This document shows positions 15,543 through 23,846 of a stretch of DNA of 64,000 nt, in pieces. Origin of the DNA: Adhaeribacter soli (GTDB taxonomy: Bacteria; Bacteroidota; Bacteroidia; Cytophagales; Hymenobacteraceae); the NCBI RefSeq assembly GCF_008727925.1, contig NZ_VTWT01000011.1:107416-171415 (forward strand), written 5' to 3'. Numbering within the stretch: the stretch's first letter is position 1; each line of letters opens with the position of its first letter. The translations under genes were made by a program, and so were the position numbers. A model generated the notes under the pieces. The model had not been told where the DNA came from. It was given only the letters and a program-made list of their open reading frames with translations, and did not search any database.

Positions 15543-15977
15543 ATGTCCGAACGCACTTTTACCCGCTACCGCCTTATTTATACCTTGCTGAGTATCGCCT
15601 TCGTGGTGTTTTCGGGCTTTGTATATACGCAGGCCGTTCCGGAAAATAATAAGGTTGTAAGCTCAAAAGCGGTACAGGGAAAAATGCTCTGGCAACAACA
15701 CAATTGCAGTTCCTGCCATCAGCTTTACGGTTTGGGCGGCTATCTCGGACCCGACCTTACCAATACCCTTTCCTCTAAAGGAAAAGGCCGGGATTATGCC
15801 GCTGCCATTATGAAAAGCGGTACCCAGGTTATGCCTGATTTCCACTTGAACGATGCCGAAATTGAAGCGCTGCTGGCCTTTCTGGAGCACGCCGATAAAA
15901 GCGGCAACAACCGCGTGCACAGTTATAAAATTGGCCGGGATGGTACCATAACTTCGGAAGGAGAAACCCGGAAATGA
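15543..15977 (+). CDS. norC: Nitric oxide reductase cytochrome c subunit NorC
   Basis: 144 residues. An N-terminal membrane anchor (about 10-30, LIYTLLSIAFVVFSGFVYT) precedes one c-type heme domain with CSSCH at about residues 56-60 and the NorC-typical continuation QLYGLGGYLGPDLTN. A methionine in TQVMPDFHL is the likely distal heme ligand. NorC receives electrons in the periplasm and passes them to NorB, which reduces NO to N2O. The stop overlaps the norB start by 4 bp (ATGA), typical of translational coupling. An NsrR-like site is 157 bp upstream. Confidence 0.92.
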   Translation: MSERTFTRYRLIYTLLSIAFVVFSGFVYTQAVPENNKVVSSKAVQGKMLWQQHNCSSCHQLYGLGGYLGPDLTNTLSSKGKGRDYAAAIMKSGTQVMPDFHLNDAEIEALLAFLEHADKSGNNRVHSYKIGRDGTITSEGETRK

Positions 15978-17380
15978 AACGAAACCCGGCCACTATTTTT
16001 ATTGCCACAGCTTTAGCGGTTTTGCTGCTGGGTATGTTCTTCGGCATGCTGGCGGCGGCGCAATACGTGTTGCCCGGTTTTCTGAAAGAAGCATTGCCTT
16101 TTACCAAGCTCCGGCCCCTGCACGTTTCCATGGTGGTTTTCTGGTTGTTGCTCGGGGCTTCGGGCTGCGTATATTATTTTTTAGGGGCTGAAAAACTGCT
16201 GAAACGCCGCATCCGCAAATGGATATTCCTGCATTACGGGTTGGTTTGTTTCGTAGCCATTGGCAGCGCCGTCGCTTATTTTACGGGTAACTTTGGCGGA
16301 CGCGAATACTGGGAATTTCCGCCGTATTTAGCCATTCCGTTGGTGCTGGCCTGGTTCGTTTTTCTGGGCGTTTTCTGGCGGTCGGTATCCGGGAAAGTAA
16401 AACGCTGGCCGGTTTATTACTGGATGTGGCTTACCGGAATCGTGTTTTTTATTCTTTCCCTGGCCGAATCGTATTTGTGGCTGCTGCCTTATTTCGGCAG
16501 CGACCTGGTGCGCGACATGGCCGTGCAATGGAAAAGCTACGGCGCGATTGTAGGTTCCTGGAACCAGCTCATTTACGGCGCGGCCTTTTTTTTAATGGCC
16601 AAAATTAGCGGCGACAACAGCTTTGCTTTTTCGCGCAAAACCTTCTTTTTCTGGTTCCTGGGTTTAACCAATCTTATGTTCAACTGGGGCCACCACATTT
16701 ACGCGCTGCCGGTTTCGCCTTTCATCAAGCACACGGCTTACCTTATTAGTATGACGGAGCTTTTGATCTTCGGAAAGATTCTCTGGGAGTGGAAACACAG
16801 CGTAAGTGAAATGCGGCAGTATTTCTACCGGATTCCCTATCGTTTTTTAGTTGCCGCAGATGTTTGGGTTTTTCTGAATTTAGGTGTAGCGATTTTAATG
16901 TCCATACCGGCCCTGAACCTGCACACGCACGGCACGCACGTTACGGTAGCGCACGCCATGGGAACCACCATCGGCATTAACTCCATGATCCTGCTTGCCC
17001 TGGCATACTACATTTTCGGTCAGGTTTTCGGTCCGCTTTCTGGGAAAGGTTTAACCAAAGCGAAGTTCGGGTATTGGCTGAGCAACGGCAGTCTGCTGGT
17101 TTTCTGGCTGGCCTTAATGGGCGCGGGTTTAACCAATGCCTGGTTCCAATGGTATGAACCGGACATGCCGCACGCCCTTTTAATGCAGCAACTGGTACCG
17201 TTTTTTGCTGTTTTCGTCCTTGCCGGAATTTTCCTTTTTATCGGTTTCGCGCTGGTTGTTTTCCCGCTGCTGCAACAATTCATTTCCGGTAAAAAAACGC
17301 CGGCAGATCCTTCCATTATTTTACCAACTGAAATTTCAGAAACATCTAAAAAGAAAGAATATGCAAACGAATACGCTTAA
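15974..17380 (+). CDS. norB: Nitric oxide reductase large subunit NorB, atypical ligand set
   Basis: 468 residues with about 12 membrane segments, the size and layout of NorB in the heme-copper superfamily. H50 (KLRPLHVSM) fits the low-spin heme b ligand. H240/H241 (NWGHHIYALP) fit the FeB histidine pair. H327 in THVTVAHAMG fits the heme b3 ligand. Two expected sites differ. Two residues after H327 canonical cNOR has the second heme b histidine, here M329. In TM6 the HLWVEGVWE motif that supplies a FeB histidine and glutamate is replaced by the region around YGAIVGSWNQLIYG (189-202), with no His or Glu. Coupling to norC supports a NO reductase role; it may belong to a divergent NOR subfamily. 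It overlaps the proline dehydrogenase gene by 20 bp. Confidence 0.85.
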   Translation: MKRNPATIFIATALAVLLLGMFFGMLAAAQYVLPGFLKEALPFTKLRPLHVSMVVFWLLLGASGCVYYFLGAEKLLKRRIRKWIFLHYGLVCFVAIGSAVAYFTGNFGGREYWEFPPYLAIPLVLAWFVFLGVFWRSVSGKVKRWPVYYWMWLTGIVFFILSLAESYLWLLPYFGSDLVRDMAVQWKSYGAIVGSWNQLIYGAAFFLMAKISGDNSFAFSRKTFFFWFLGLTNLMFNWGHHIYALPVSPFIKHTAYLISMTELLIFGKILWEWKHSVSEMRQYFYRIPYRFLVAADVWVFLNLGVAILMSIPALNLHTHGTHVTVAHAMGTTIGINSMILLALAYYIFGQVFGPLSGKGLTKAKFGYWLSNGSLLVFWLALMGAGLTNAWFQWYEPDMPHALLMQQLVPFFAVFVLAGIFLFIGFALVVFPLLQQFISGKKTPADPSIILPTEISETSKKKEYANEYA

Positions 17381-18560
17381 TTCTAAAAGTGCCGCCCAAC
17401 CCGATTTTAACAATCTGGTAAATGCCTTTGCGCATAAATCCGATAACGAACTCCGGCTGGCTTACTGGCTTTTTAAGGTCGTGAATATTCCGGCGCTCAT
17501 GAAGTTTTCTACCACCGCTGCCAGGTGGAGCCTGAATTTCGGGTTGCCGGTTAAAAGTCTTTTGAAAGGCACCATTTACCGGCATTTTTGCGGCGGCGAA
17601 ACCGTGAAAGAAGCCTTGCACGTAGTAGACAAACTGCACGATTTTCAGGTAAGCACGGTGCTCGATTACGCTGCCGAAGCCGAAGTGACCGAAGAAGGTT
17701 TTGAGTACGTAAAAAACCAGATCCTGAATAATATTTCGCTCGCTAAAAAGAACCCCGGCATTGGCTACATCAGCGTGAAAATGACTGGATTGGGCAACCC
17801 CGATATCTTCGAAAAAGTAACTTTAGGAAGGAAGCTTTCGGAGGCAGAAGATTTCTCCATGGAACGCACCTTTTACCGCCTGCACGAGATCTGCAAACGC
17901 GCTTCCGAAGCCGGCATCAGTCTGTACATCGACGCCGAAGAAAGCTGGATCCAGAAACCGATCGACGACATGGCCGAGAAAATGATGCGCATGTACAACC
18001 AGCAACGCACCGTGGTTTTCAATACGCTGCAAATGTACCGCACCGACCGCCTGGCATATCTCAAAGATCTCATTCACCGCATGGAAGACCGGCCGGGTTT
18101 ATTAGGAATTAAACTGGTGCGGGGTGCTTACTGGGAAAAAGAACGGGAACGCGCCGCGCAAAACGGTCAGTCCTCGCCGGTTTTCGATACCAAGGAAGGT
18201 ACTGATAAAAGCTTCGACGATGCTATTTTGCTTTGCCTTCGCCACCTGCCCAAAGTGCACCTGTGCATTGCCACGCACAACCAGAAAAGCACCGAACTGC
18301 TGGTAAACGAAATAAACAATAGCAACATCCGCTTTCACCATAAAGTGCTGCACTTTTCGCAACTCTACGGCATGAGCGATAACCTGACGTTTGCCTTGGC
18401 GAAAGCCGGTTTTTCCGCCTCCAAATATTTACCCTACGGCGAAGTGAAAAAAGCCATGCCTTACCTCATGCGCCGCGCCGAAGAGAACACCGCTATCGCC
18501 GGACAAATGAGCCGCGAACTGAACCTGCTGGAAGCCGAAATGAAGCGGAGGAATTTATAA
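17361..18560 (+). CDS. Proline dehydrogenase (PRODH domain)
   Basis: 399 residues from the ATG at 17361; the longer open frame upstream lies entirely inside norB and is not credible. The enzyme oxidises L-proline to pyrroline-5-carboxylate with FAD. Family motifs are YISVKMTGLG, LYIDAEES, FNTLQMYRTDRLAYL, GIKLVRGAYWEKER, CIATHNQKS and the C-terminal YLPYGEVKKAMPYLMRRAEEN with its substrate-binding arginines. No P5C dehydrogenase domain is attached. Its start lies 20 bp inside norB, so it is probably co-transcribed with norCB, an odd partnership that could feed electrons from proline to the respiratory chain. Confidence 0.9.
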   Translation: MQTNTLNSKSAAQPDFNNLVNAFAHKSDNELRLAYWLFKVVNIPALMKFSTTAARWSLNFGLPVKSLLKGTIYRHFCGGETVKEALHVVDKLHDFQVSTVLDYAAEAEVTEEGFEYVKNQILNNISLAKKNPGIGYISVKMTGLGNPDIFEKVTLGRKLSEAEDFSMERTFYRLHEICKRASEAGISLYIDAEESWIQKPIDDMAEKMMRMYNQQRTVVFNTLQMYRTDRLAYLKDLIHRMEDRPGLLGIKLVRGAYWEKERERAAQNGQSSPVFDTKEGTDKSFDDAILLCLRHLPKVHLCIATHNQKSTELLVNEINNSNIRFHHKVLHFSQLYGMSDNLTFALAKAGFSASKYLPYGEVKKAMPYLMRRAEENTAIAGQMSRELNLLEAEMKRRNL

Positions 18561-18614
18561 AAATGCTTGGGTTTCGGGCCAGAAAAGGCAAAGCGGCATG
18601 CGAGTAAACCATTG

Positions 18615-18634
18615 CCGTCAGCTAAAGCAGACGG
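18615..18634. repeat. 20-bp palindrome, CCATTGCCGT family, copy 2
   Basis: CCGTCAGCTAAAGCAGACGG, with CATTG before it and CAATG after it, extending the symmetry. It is 55 bp after the proline dehydrogenase stop and could form a hairpin in the transcript end, though no T-run follows. Confidence 0.65.
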
Positions 18635-18735
18635 CAATGAAAGCTATAAATAAAGCCATGAGGTAAGCAGTTTTCATGCATGAGACTATAGTGTTTTTTG
18701 GCTACGGAAGCTCAATTCATTAATCCTTCTTAGGA

Positions 18736-18912
18736 CAGGATCGTTTTATTCTAGTGGATTCTCCCCTTGAGGACAAGCCAAAACGGGAGTTTTGAGCTTG
18801 CGAGCGTAGCTCACAGAGGGGTGTTTACACCTGCTGATTTTTATCAAATAACGTGTTAACACCCCTATGTATGCTCAAGGGGATAGTCATTGGCCAGAAT
18901 GAAACAGCCTTG
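18736..18912. repeat. MITE-like element with CAGGGC...GTTTCATTCT ends, copy A (diverged)
   Basis: The left end (18736-18752) and right end (18896-18912, AGAATGAAACAGCCTTG) are diverged inverted repeats, 12 of 17 matching. Inside, CCCCTTGAG and CTCAAGGGG form a second inverted repeat, and ACACCTGC...GTTAACACCCC repeats suggest nested hairpins. Copies B (20395-20587) and C (43418-43613) share the ends. Confidence 0.5.
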
Positions 18913-19098
18913 ATTCCTTGGAGAGTTTCTGGAGCAAAATGTGCGGAAAAGCTTAAGCAGTAGTCAGGTTTTCTGCCTGAAAAATATGGTGTTTTGCTGT
19001 TGCGTTTCCGGTTAAAATTGTCTGAATTGTTCTACTTAAAACCCGGTTTTAATCATTCCGGGTTTACGCTTTTGTTTTCAATCTTTAACGAAAAAAGC

Positions 19099-20184
19099 AT
19101 GAAAGCTAACTTAAACCTTTTCCAAAAACTGGTTATAATAATTGGTTTGCTCTTTCTGGGCCTGAATTCCTGTAAAGATAAGGCAACGGAGAAAGATCCT
19201 GAACCAGCTCTGCCGACGGAAAACGGAAAGATCTACGTGGCTAACGAACACGCCGGCAGTATTTCGGTGATCGATGCGGCTACCAATAAAGTCCGGAAAA
19301 CCATCAATATCAATCCGGGAACTTCTACGGAGCTGATGGCGCATAACGTGCAGGTGGCCCCGGACGGCAGAACCGTTTGGGTAACCGGCGTACCCATGGA
19401 CCACACTACCGACGAAAAACTGGTGATAATTGATGCGTTGGCCGATACCGTAATTTACCGTAAAACCATGCCTATGCACCTGCACATGGCGCATGTGGTT
19501 TTAGATCCGGAATCGAAGTTTGCCTACGTTACCGCTACCGATGCCGGGTTAGTGTTGCAGGTAAACGCGCAAACGTATCATACCTCCAAGGTGTATTCAC
19601 TTCCGGCAACGCATCAACCGCACGGGCTTCGCTACCACAAAGGCAAACTTTATGTCGCGAACATGGAAGGCAAAAGCATTTCGGAGATCGATGTGGTTTC
19701 TGGACAGGTTACGGAGATTCCGGTTGGAGGTATGGCTGTTCAAACTGCCGTTTCGCCGGATGGAAAATACATTTTTGCCTCGCTTTTCGATACCAAAGAA
19801 GTAGTACGCTATAGTCTGCAAACGCAAGCCTTAACCCGCATTCCCTTGCCGTCAACCGCGCAAGGTCCCATCCAGCTTTACCCAACTCCCGACAGCAAAA
19901 AGCTCTTCGTCTGTGACCAGGGCGTGTTACTGAACCGGCCGGCTTCCGATAAAGTTTTCGTGCTCGACATTGAAAAAGCAACCATTACCAATATCATAAA
20001 AGTAGGTCAGGCGGCGCACGGCGTAGTAGTTAGTAAAAGCGGAAAAACGGCCTATGCTACCAATACCAACAGCAACACCGTTTCGGTAATCGATGTAAAT
20101 TCGGAAAAAGTGATTGCTATCGTACCGGTGGGTTTTACGCCAAACGGTATCAGTTTCTGGTTTGAAACCGGCGGCATGCCGTAG
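19099..20184 (+). CDS. YVTN/YncE-type beta-propeller lipoprotein
   Basis: 361 residues from the ATG at 19099; this start gives a clean lipoprotein signal (MKANLNLFQKLVIIIGLLFLGLNSC), whereas the more upstream in-frame ATG adds an implausible leader. The mature protein contains about seven repeats of the YVTN type, such as GKIYVANEHAGSISVIDAAT, KLYVANMEGKSISEIDVVSG and KTAYATNTNSNTVSVIDVNS, forming a beta-propeller. Several His/Met-rich loops (MPMHLHMAHVV) could bind metal or heme. Similar propellers (YncE, NirF-like) occur near denitrification genes, but no catalytic assignment is justified. It stands alone, downstream of norCB. Confidence 0.8.
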   Translation: MKANLNLFQKLVIIIGLLFLGLNSCKDKATEKDPEPALPTENGKIYVANEHAGSISVIDAATNKVRKTININPGTSTELMAHNVQVAPDGRTVWVTGVPMDHTTDEKLVIIDALADTVIYRKTMPMHLHMAHVVLDPESKFAYVTATDAGLVLQVNAQTYHTSKVYSLPATHQPHGLRYHKGKLYVANMEGKSISEIDVVSGQVTEIPVGGMAVQTAVSPDGKYIFASLFDTKEVVRYSLQTQALTRIPLPSTAQGPIQLYPTPDSKKLFVCDQGVLLNRPASDKVFVLDIEKATITNIIKVGQAAHGVVVSKSGKTAYATNTNSNTVSVIDVNSEKVIAIVPVGFTPNGISFWFETGGMP

Positions 20185-20293
20185 CGAATAATCACAAACT
20201 TTCCTGGACCCCTTTTTTTAATATTGCGCAAGCGTTCGCCTTATCTTGCCCCATAGCTTTTCTGCAACAACCCTTTCAACACGCATATCTGAT

Positions 20294-20605
20294 AAAGTCC
20301 CCCTTTGGAGGGGGTAGGGGGAGGACAGGAGAATTATCTGATTGTTAGAGAAGATCAAATACTGTAAATATCCTCACCTTGCCCCTTCAAAGGGCAGGGC
20401 CATTTCATTCTACAAAACTTTCCCCTTCAGGTGAGCCGGAGGGGTGTAAACTACCAGTTGATTCTTGCAGAAACAGCCCTTTTGAGGCTATCACCTCACT
20501 GAAGGTGAAGACTTCAGGCTATTTGTAGGTTCAAGTTTGAGCGAAGCGGTAACTTGAACCAGCATTTTTGAGAATGAAACAGCCCTGCCTCCAAAGGGGG
20601 ACTTT
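20294..20605. repeat. Nested repeat: AAAGTCCCCC inverted repeat enclosing MITE-like copy B
   Basis: The outer 18-bp perfect inverted repeat is AAAGTCCCCCTTTGGAGG (20294-20311) and its complement at 20588-20605, the same arm as the 6935-7088 element. Inside lies MITE-like copy B with ends CAGGGCCATTTCATTCT (20395-20411) and AGAATGAAACAGCCCTG (20571-20587), 15 of 17 matching. The inner element therefore looks inserted in, or hitch-hiking with, the outer one. Confidence 0.65.
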
Positions 20606-20815
20606 AAATTACCTGGCTGCAGCTTTTCCATAATTATCATTTTTTTTCAGAAGGGATTTGGGCAGAATAAGGGGTACGCTTGTGTTTGCTCTTTTATAGT
20701 TCAGGTCCTGGTGTAAGCATAAGACAATGTTGGCGCTATATTTTTCTGAAATTTAATTTTTATAGAATCCAGTAGGTAAAATTCGGTATTATTTGAAGTC
20801 TTATCAACAAAACAA

Positions 20816-20849
20816 CCTGCTTCCAAAGTGTTTAAACTACGGAAGCAGG
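20816..20849 (-). terminator. Hairpin terminator after the outer-membrane protein gene
   Basis: CCTGCTTCC (20816-20824) pairs with GGAAGCAGG (20841-20849); on the minus strand the hairpin is followed by TTGTTTTGTTG. It is 52 bp beyond the stop of the gene ending at 20901. Confidence 0.5.
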
Positions 20850-20900
20850 CTGATCTGATTTTAGCTGTTCTGTTTTCTGTGACCAGCAAAGGGTACACTG

Positions 20901-21803
20901 CTAGAACATATACGTTAAGTGAGTCATCCAGCGGTTACCGGTTTCCACAAATCCTTCAGATAGGTGCTGAGATATTGGTTTCTGGAACGTGAATCCGGTC
21001 GAAAGTTTCTTGAAGTAAGCTTCGGTGCCCAGGTTCAGAAAATTTGCGTAGCCGCCGCTTTCTTTTAGAGTGCTGCCGTAGTGCGTGTCTTTGGCGGTTC
21101 TTTCGGTGCTGATACCGGCATTCGGCATCAGTGCGCTTTCCTTGATTTTTAGCACCGAAAACAGTCGCGAAGAAGCTACCAGCTTGTTTCCGAACCGGAA
21201 TTCATCCTGGTTGGCCGTATTGTATTTGCAGGAAATATCTGAGTTCAGGCCGATCTGGTTATAGCGGATCGTGTAAATGGCGTTGGCCACAAAATCGTAA
21301 CTACCGGAGCCCAGCTGCAGGTTGGGGTTGAGCGTGTTTCCTTCGGTCTGCCTGTTGTATTTACCAGTTGCCAGTTTCACGCCGCCGCCTAAAAGTAAGT
21401 TATGCTTTACGTTCTCGTACAGGCTGTCTGTGTTGTTTATCAGGTTGTAATTGGCCAGAATCAGCGCATCGCCTAATCCGTGTACATTGGTAGTGGTTTT
21501 CTCTATTGTTTGCTCGTTGAAGTTGTAAGGCAAAATGGCAAACACCTGGATCTTTTTGGTAGGGTAAAAGCGCCCCCAGAATTCCGTGGTCCGGAATGTT
21601 TCACTGGTTTTAAGATCGTGATGCGGCGTGCTATGGTCGGTTTTATACTGGTAGCGGATACCAGCAAAATTCCTGGCTTGTTGCGGCAGAATTCCGAACT
21701 GGTAGCTGCCTACGCCGCACCCACAAGCATCACAGGCACGAACTTCCGGCGCTTGCAAAAAAGTTAGGCCAAGTAAAAGCGGGAAAAATATTTTCTTGAA
21801 CAT
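20901..21803 (-). CDS. Outer-membrane beta-barrel transporter-like protein with CDACGCG motif
   Basis: 300 residues. A signal peptide (about 1-23, ending EVRA) is followed at once by CDACGCGVGSYQFGILPQ, a cysteine-rich metal-binding-like motif. The remainder has alternating strands rich in aromatic residues and ends in F (HLTYMF), as expected for a beta-barrel outer membrane protein. It resembles the family often annotated as a transporter related to the phenol meta-pathway protein. The N-terminal cysteine motif and the neighbours suggest metal handling, perhaps copper for NosZ; that is inference. It is the last gene of a trio with the two small genes upstream and is followed by a terminator hairpin. 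Confidence 0.75.
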   Translation of the reverse strand: MFKKIFFPLLLGLTFLQAPEVRACDACGCGVGSYQFGILPQQARNFAGIRYQYKTDHSTPHHDLKTSETFRTTEFWGRFYPTKKIQVFAILPYNFNEQTIEKTTTNVHGLGDALILANYNLINNTDSLYENVKHNLLLGGGVKLATGKYNRQTEGNTLNPNLQLGSGSYDFVANAIYTIRYNQIGLNSDISCKYNTANQDEFRFGNKLVASSRLFSVLKIKESALMPNAGISTERTAKDTHYGSTLKESGGYANFLNLGTEAYFKKLSTGFTFQKPISQHLSEGFVETGNRWMTHLTYMF

Positions 21804-21866
21804 AATGGTACGATTTAAATCAGAAAAAGAAAGACAAACGCTATGGATAAAATTGGCTTATCCAAA

Positions 21867-22289
21867 TCAGGGCATCAGGTGAAAATTCACTTTTTTGCTG
21901 GCCTTGTTGCCGTCATGATCCAGGGTGGTAACTATTTCCAGTACCAGATCGGTGTGACCCTCTAATCCGGCTGCTTTCCATTTCTGGTTTATTTCAATGG
22001 CGGTTTTATGGTCGTGAACCGATTTAAAAAATACTTCCGCATTATCGGTTTTTTTTCGGATGGAAATAGTGTAGCCGTGTAAAGTCTGCTGGCCGGTAAT
22101 GGTGCCCGTAATGTGTACCGAATCGGTAGGCATTCCCATGTAATTTTCGGAAGGAGAGGTAATGGTAATAACTGCACTATTGTGGGGCGCCGGATCGTCG
22201 TTTTTATAAGATTCGGTGCAGGAAAAAGCACCTATTAAGAACAGGCAGGAAATAAAAGAAAAGGCGGATTTATGGAATAAAGATTTCAT
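21867..22289 (-). CDS. Small lipoprotein with Ig-like fold
   Basis: 140 residues. The signal peptide MKSLFHKSAFSFISCLFLIG ends in the lipobox FSC (cysteine 24). The mature part VITITSPSENYMGMPTDSVHITGTI reads like an Ig-like/DUF4625-style beta-sandwich, with several histidines (LHGYTISI, SVHDHKTAIE, EGHTDLVLE). It lies 63 bp before the outer-membrane protein gene on the same strand. Surface-exposed metal binding is possible but not shown. Confidence 0.7.
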   Translation of the reverse strand: MKSLFHKSAFSFISCLFLIGAFSCTESYKNDDPAPHNSAVITITSPSENYMGMPTDSVHITGTITGQQTLHGYTISIRKKTDNAEVFFKSVHDHKTAIEINQKWKAAGLEGHTDLVLEIVTTLDHDGNKASKKVNFHLMP

Positions 22290-22406
22290 GTCAGGTTTTA
22301 TTTAAATTTGAAAGGCAATACAAGGGTACTACGGGCAGCCAAAAGGCCGTTTCGTAACGGGTTCAGGCATGATTAACCCAAACCGGAAGGATGCCAGAAA
22401 ATTAAA

Positions 22407-22778
22407 TTAAACCTGAGGGGGATGAAAAATAGAGAAGTCCGGCGAGGCGTACGCTACGGCTTTATACGTTCGTACCGGGATTTGAAATGATACGAAAATA
22501 CGCTGAAAAACCGGAAAAAAGGGGAGCTGATGAAAGTATAAAATTTCATGTTGCGCCTTTAGTAGTTGCGGCAACTTTGCTTCGTGGGTAGCAGCAGCTT
22601 TTAACTCTTTTTTTAACTGACACTTTCCTTCGCAATGCAGCTGGGGCTTTGCTTTGTTTTCGCAAAGTACCGCCGCAATATAACCCCGGTTCACCTGGTA
22701 ATGGAGCACCAGCAGCATTTTGCTGAGTGGCTGCACCAGGATCAGCAGCGATAACGATATGGTGATAAAAAGTTTCAC
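22407..22778 (-). CDS. Small membrane-anchored protein with CxGKC motif
   Basis: 123 residues. An N-terminal hydrophobic segment (residues 3-27) is followed by LCENKAKPQLHCEGKCQLKK (about 38-57) with three cysteines and one histidine, a compact motif recurrent in small Bacteroidota proteins of unknown role. The C-terminal half is hydrophobic and aromatic. It precedes the lipoprotein gene by 117 bp. Function unknown; the motif suggests metal or redox chemistry. Confidence 0.65.
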   Translation of the reverse strand: MKLFITISLSLLILVQPLSKMLLVLHYQVNRGYIAAVLCENKAKPQLHCEGKCQLKKELKAAATHEAKLPQLLKAQHEILYFHQLPFFPVFQRIFVSFQIPVRTYKAVAYASPDFSIFHPPQV

Positions 22779-22990
22779 GGGGTGAATTATTGATATGGTA
22801 AAGGTACAAAGCCAGAAGGTTAAAAAAGAATTACCGGAAAGCTAATTTATGAAAAGTGAAAACAATCATTTTATCTTTTGCAATTGATCAGGTTTTAGCT
22901 TTTTGCCCCATTTGCTCCTTCGTAAACCTGTCTTTTTTTTGCCGGAGTCGGTTGCGGATATTTGAAGGAAGTCGCTTTGTAAAATGCAAA

Positions 22991-23030
22991 AAATAGCGAA
23001 AGAAAATTGACAGGTTTCCTTTCGCTATTT
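22991..23030 (-). terminator. Rho-independent terminator of the nos operon
   Basis: AAATAGCGAAAG (22991-23002) pairs perfectly with CTTTCGCTATTT (23019-23030). On the minus strand the hairpin begins 34 bp after the nosY stop and is followed by TTTTTGCATTTT. This is one of the clearest terminators in the window and closes the nos operon. Confidence 0.8.
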
Positions 23031-23064
23031 GCTAACAATTAAAGTTAAGGTTTGGAATTAATGG

Positions 23065-23832
23065 TTACAGATCCTTCTTCACAAACTTCCGTTGCGCAAT
23101 ATAAATAGGCACGATCGTCCAGAGCAGCATCAATCCGAAAGCCAGGGCAATCCCGGTCCAGTTACCGAAAAAGCTTTTGTACAAGGCACCGGTATAACCC
23201 ATCAGGGCGGAAACATCTACGTTCAAGAGCACCAGCACCCGGCCCAGATCAATCGGGTTAAGGGAAAGCAAGCCCAGGGTAATATTATCGAGCGGGTAAT
23301 CGGCGAAGTAGAAAAGAATGAACATCACCAAGCCGTCGTAGAGCAAACTGAAATAGAACCAGAGCATTAAGGCAATGCCGATTCCTTTGGCTTTGTCGCG
23401 GGTTAAAACGGAAGAAAGAAACGCCAGCGAGGTAAAAATAAAGCTCAGGAAAACGCCGGAAGTTACCAGGTATATGGAAGTAGGACCGGGGTTAAAGATC
23501 ATGGCCGGCACGCCTACGCCCACTACAAAAGCCATGGCCAGCGAAAGCGCCACGCCCAGGTATTCGCTAAGGAAAATTTTGCGGCGGTTTATGGGTTGGG
23601 AAACCAGCAATTCAATAAATTCAGTGGAGTTGTAAAAGTGAATGGTGCCAAAAATAATGCTGATGAGCGGCACGATTAACAGCACCACGTTCAGCAAACT
23701 TAAAACGGCTTTGGTGGGGTCGCTTTCCAGGTTGAATAACCCGAACGACATAAGAAATAAAAAGGCGGTGTACCCGATAACGGTGCGGCTCCGCAGGATA
23801 TCGTAAAGTACGTATTTAATGATCTTGTTCAT
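23065..23832 (-). CDS. nosY: NosY ABC transporter permease
   Basis: 255 residues with six membrane segments, matching NosY, the permease of the NosDFY system needed to assemble the CuZ (4Cu-S) centre of nitrous oxide reductase. The N-terminus MNKIIKYVLYDILRSRTVIG and the conserved region STEFIELLVSQPINRRKIFL (about 67-86) are typical. The gene begins 14 bp after nosF and is the last of the nos operon, followed by a strong terminator. Confidence 0.92.
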   Translation of the reverse strand: MNKIIKYVLYDILRSRTVIGYTAFLFLMSFGLFNLESDPTKAVLSLLNVVLLIVPLISIIFGTIHFYNSTEFIELLVSQPINRRKIFLSEYLGVALSLAMAFVVGVGVPAMIFNPGPTSIYLVTSGVFLSFIFTSLAFLSSVLTRDKAKGIGIALMLWFYFSLLYDGLVMFILFYFADYPLDNITLGLLSLNPIDLGRVLVLLNVDVSALMGYTGALYKSFFGNWTGIALAFGLMLLWTIVPIYIAQRKFVKKDL

Positions 23833-23846
23833 GATTTTGTGGCTTT

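Larger units (their letters stand above)
18561..19098. other. Repeat-rich interval after proline dehydrogenase
   Basis: About 540 bp with no gene. It carries copy 2 of the 20-bp palindrome (18615-18634), an inverted-repeat element (18736-18912) and the promoter region of the beta-propeller gene. Confidence 0.5.
20185..20900. other. Repeat-dominated intergenic region
   Basis: About 715 bp without a credible gene; a 65-codon minus-strand frame at 20701-20898 lacks any recognisable feature. It holds a nested repeat (20294-20605) and a terminator hairpin (20816-20849). Confidence 0.5.

Noticed and set aside
17205..17360. Longer N-terminus for proline dehydrogenase
   Set aside because: The extension lies wholly within norB and is out of frame with any conserved PRODH segment.
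20701..20898. Small minus-strand gene of 65 codons
   Set aside because: No signal, motif or sensible composition; it overlaps the terminator hairpin of the neighbouring gene.
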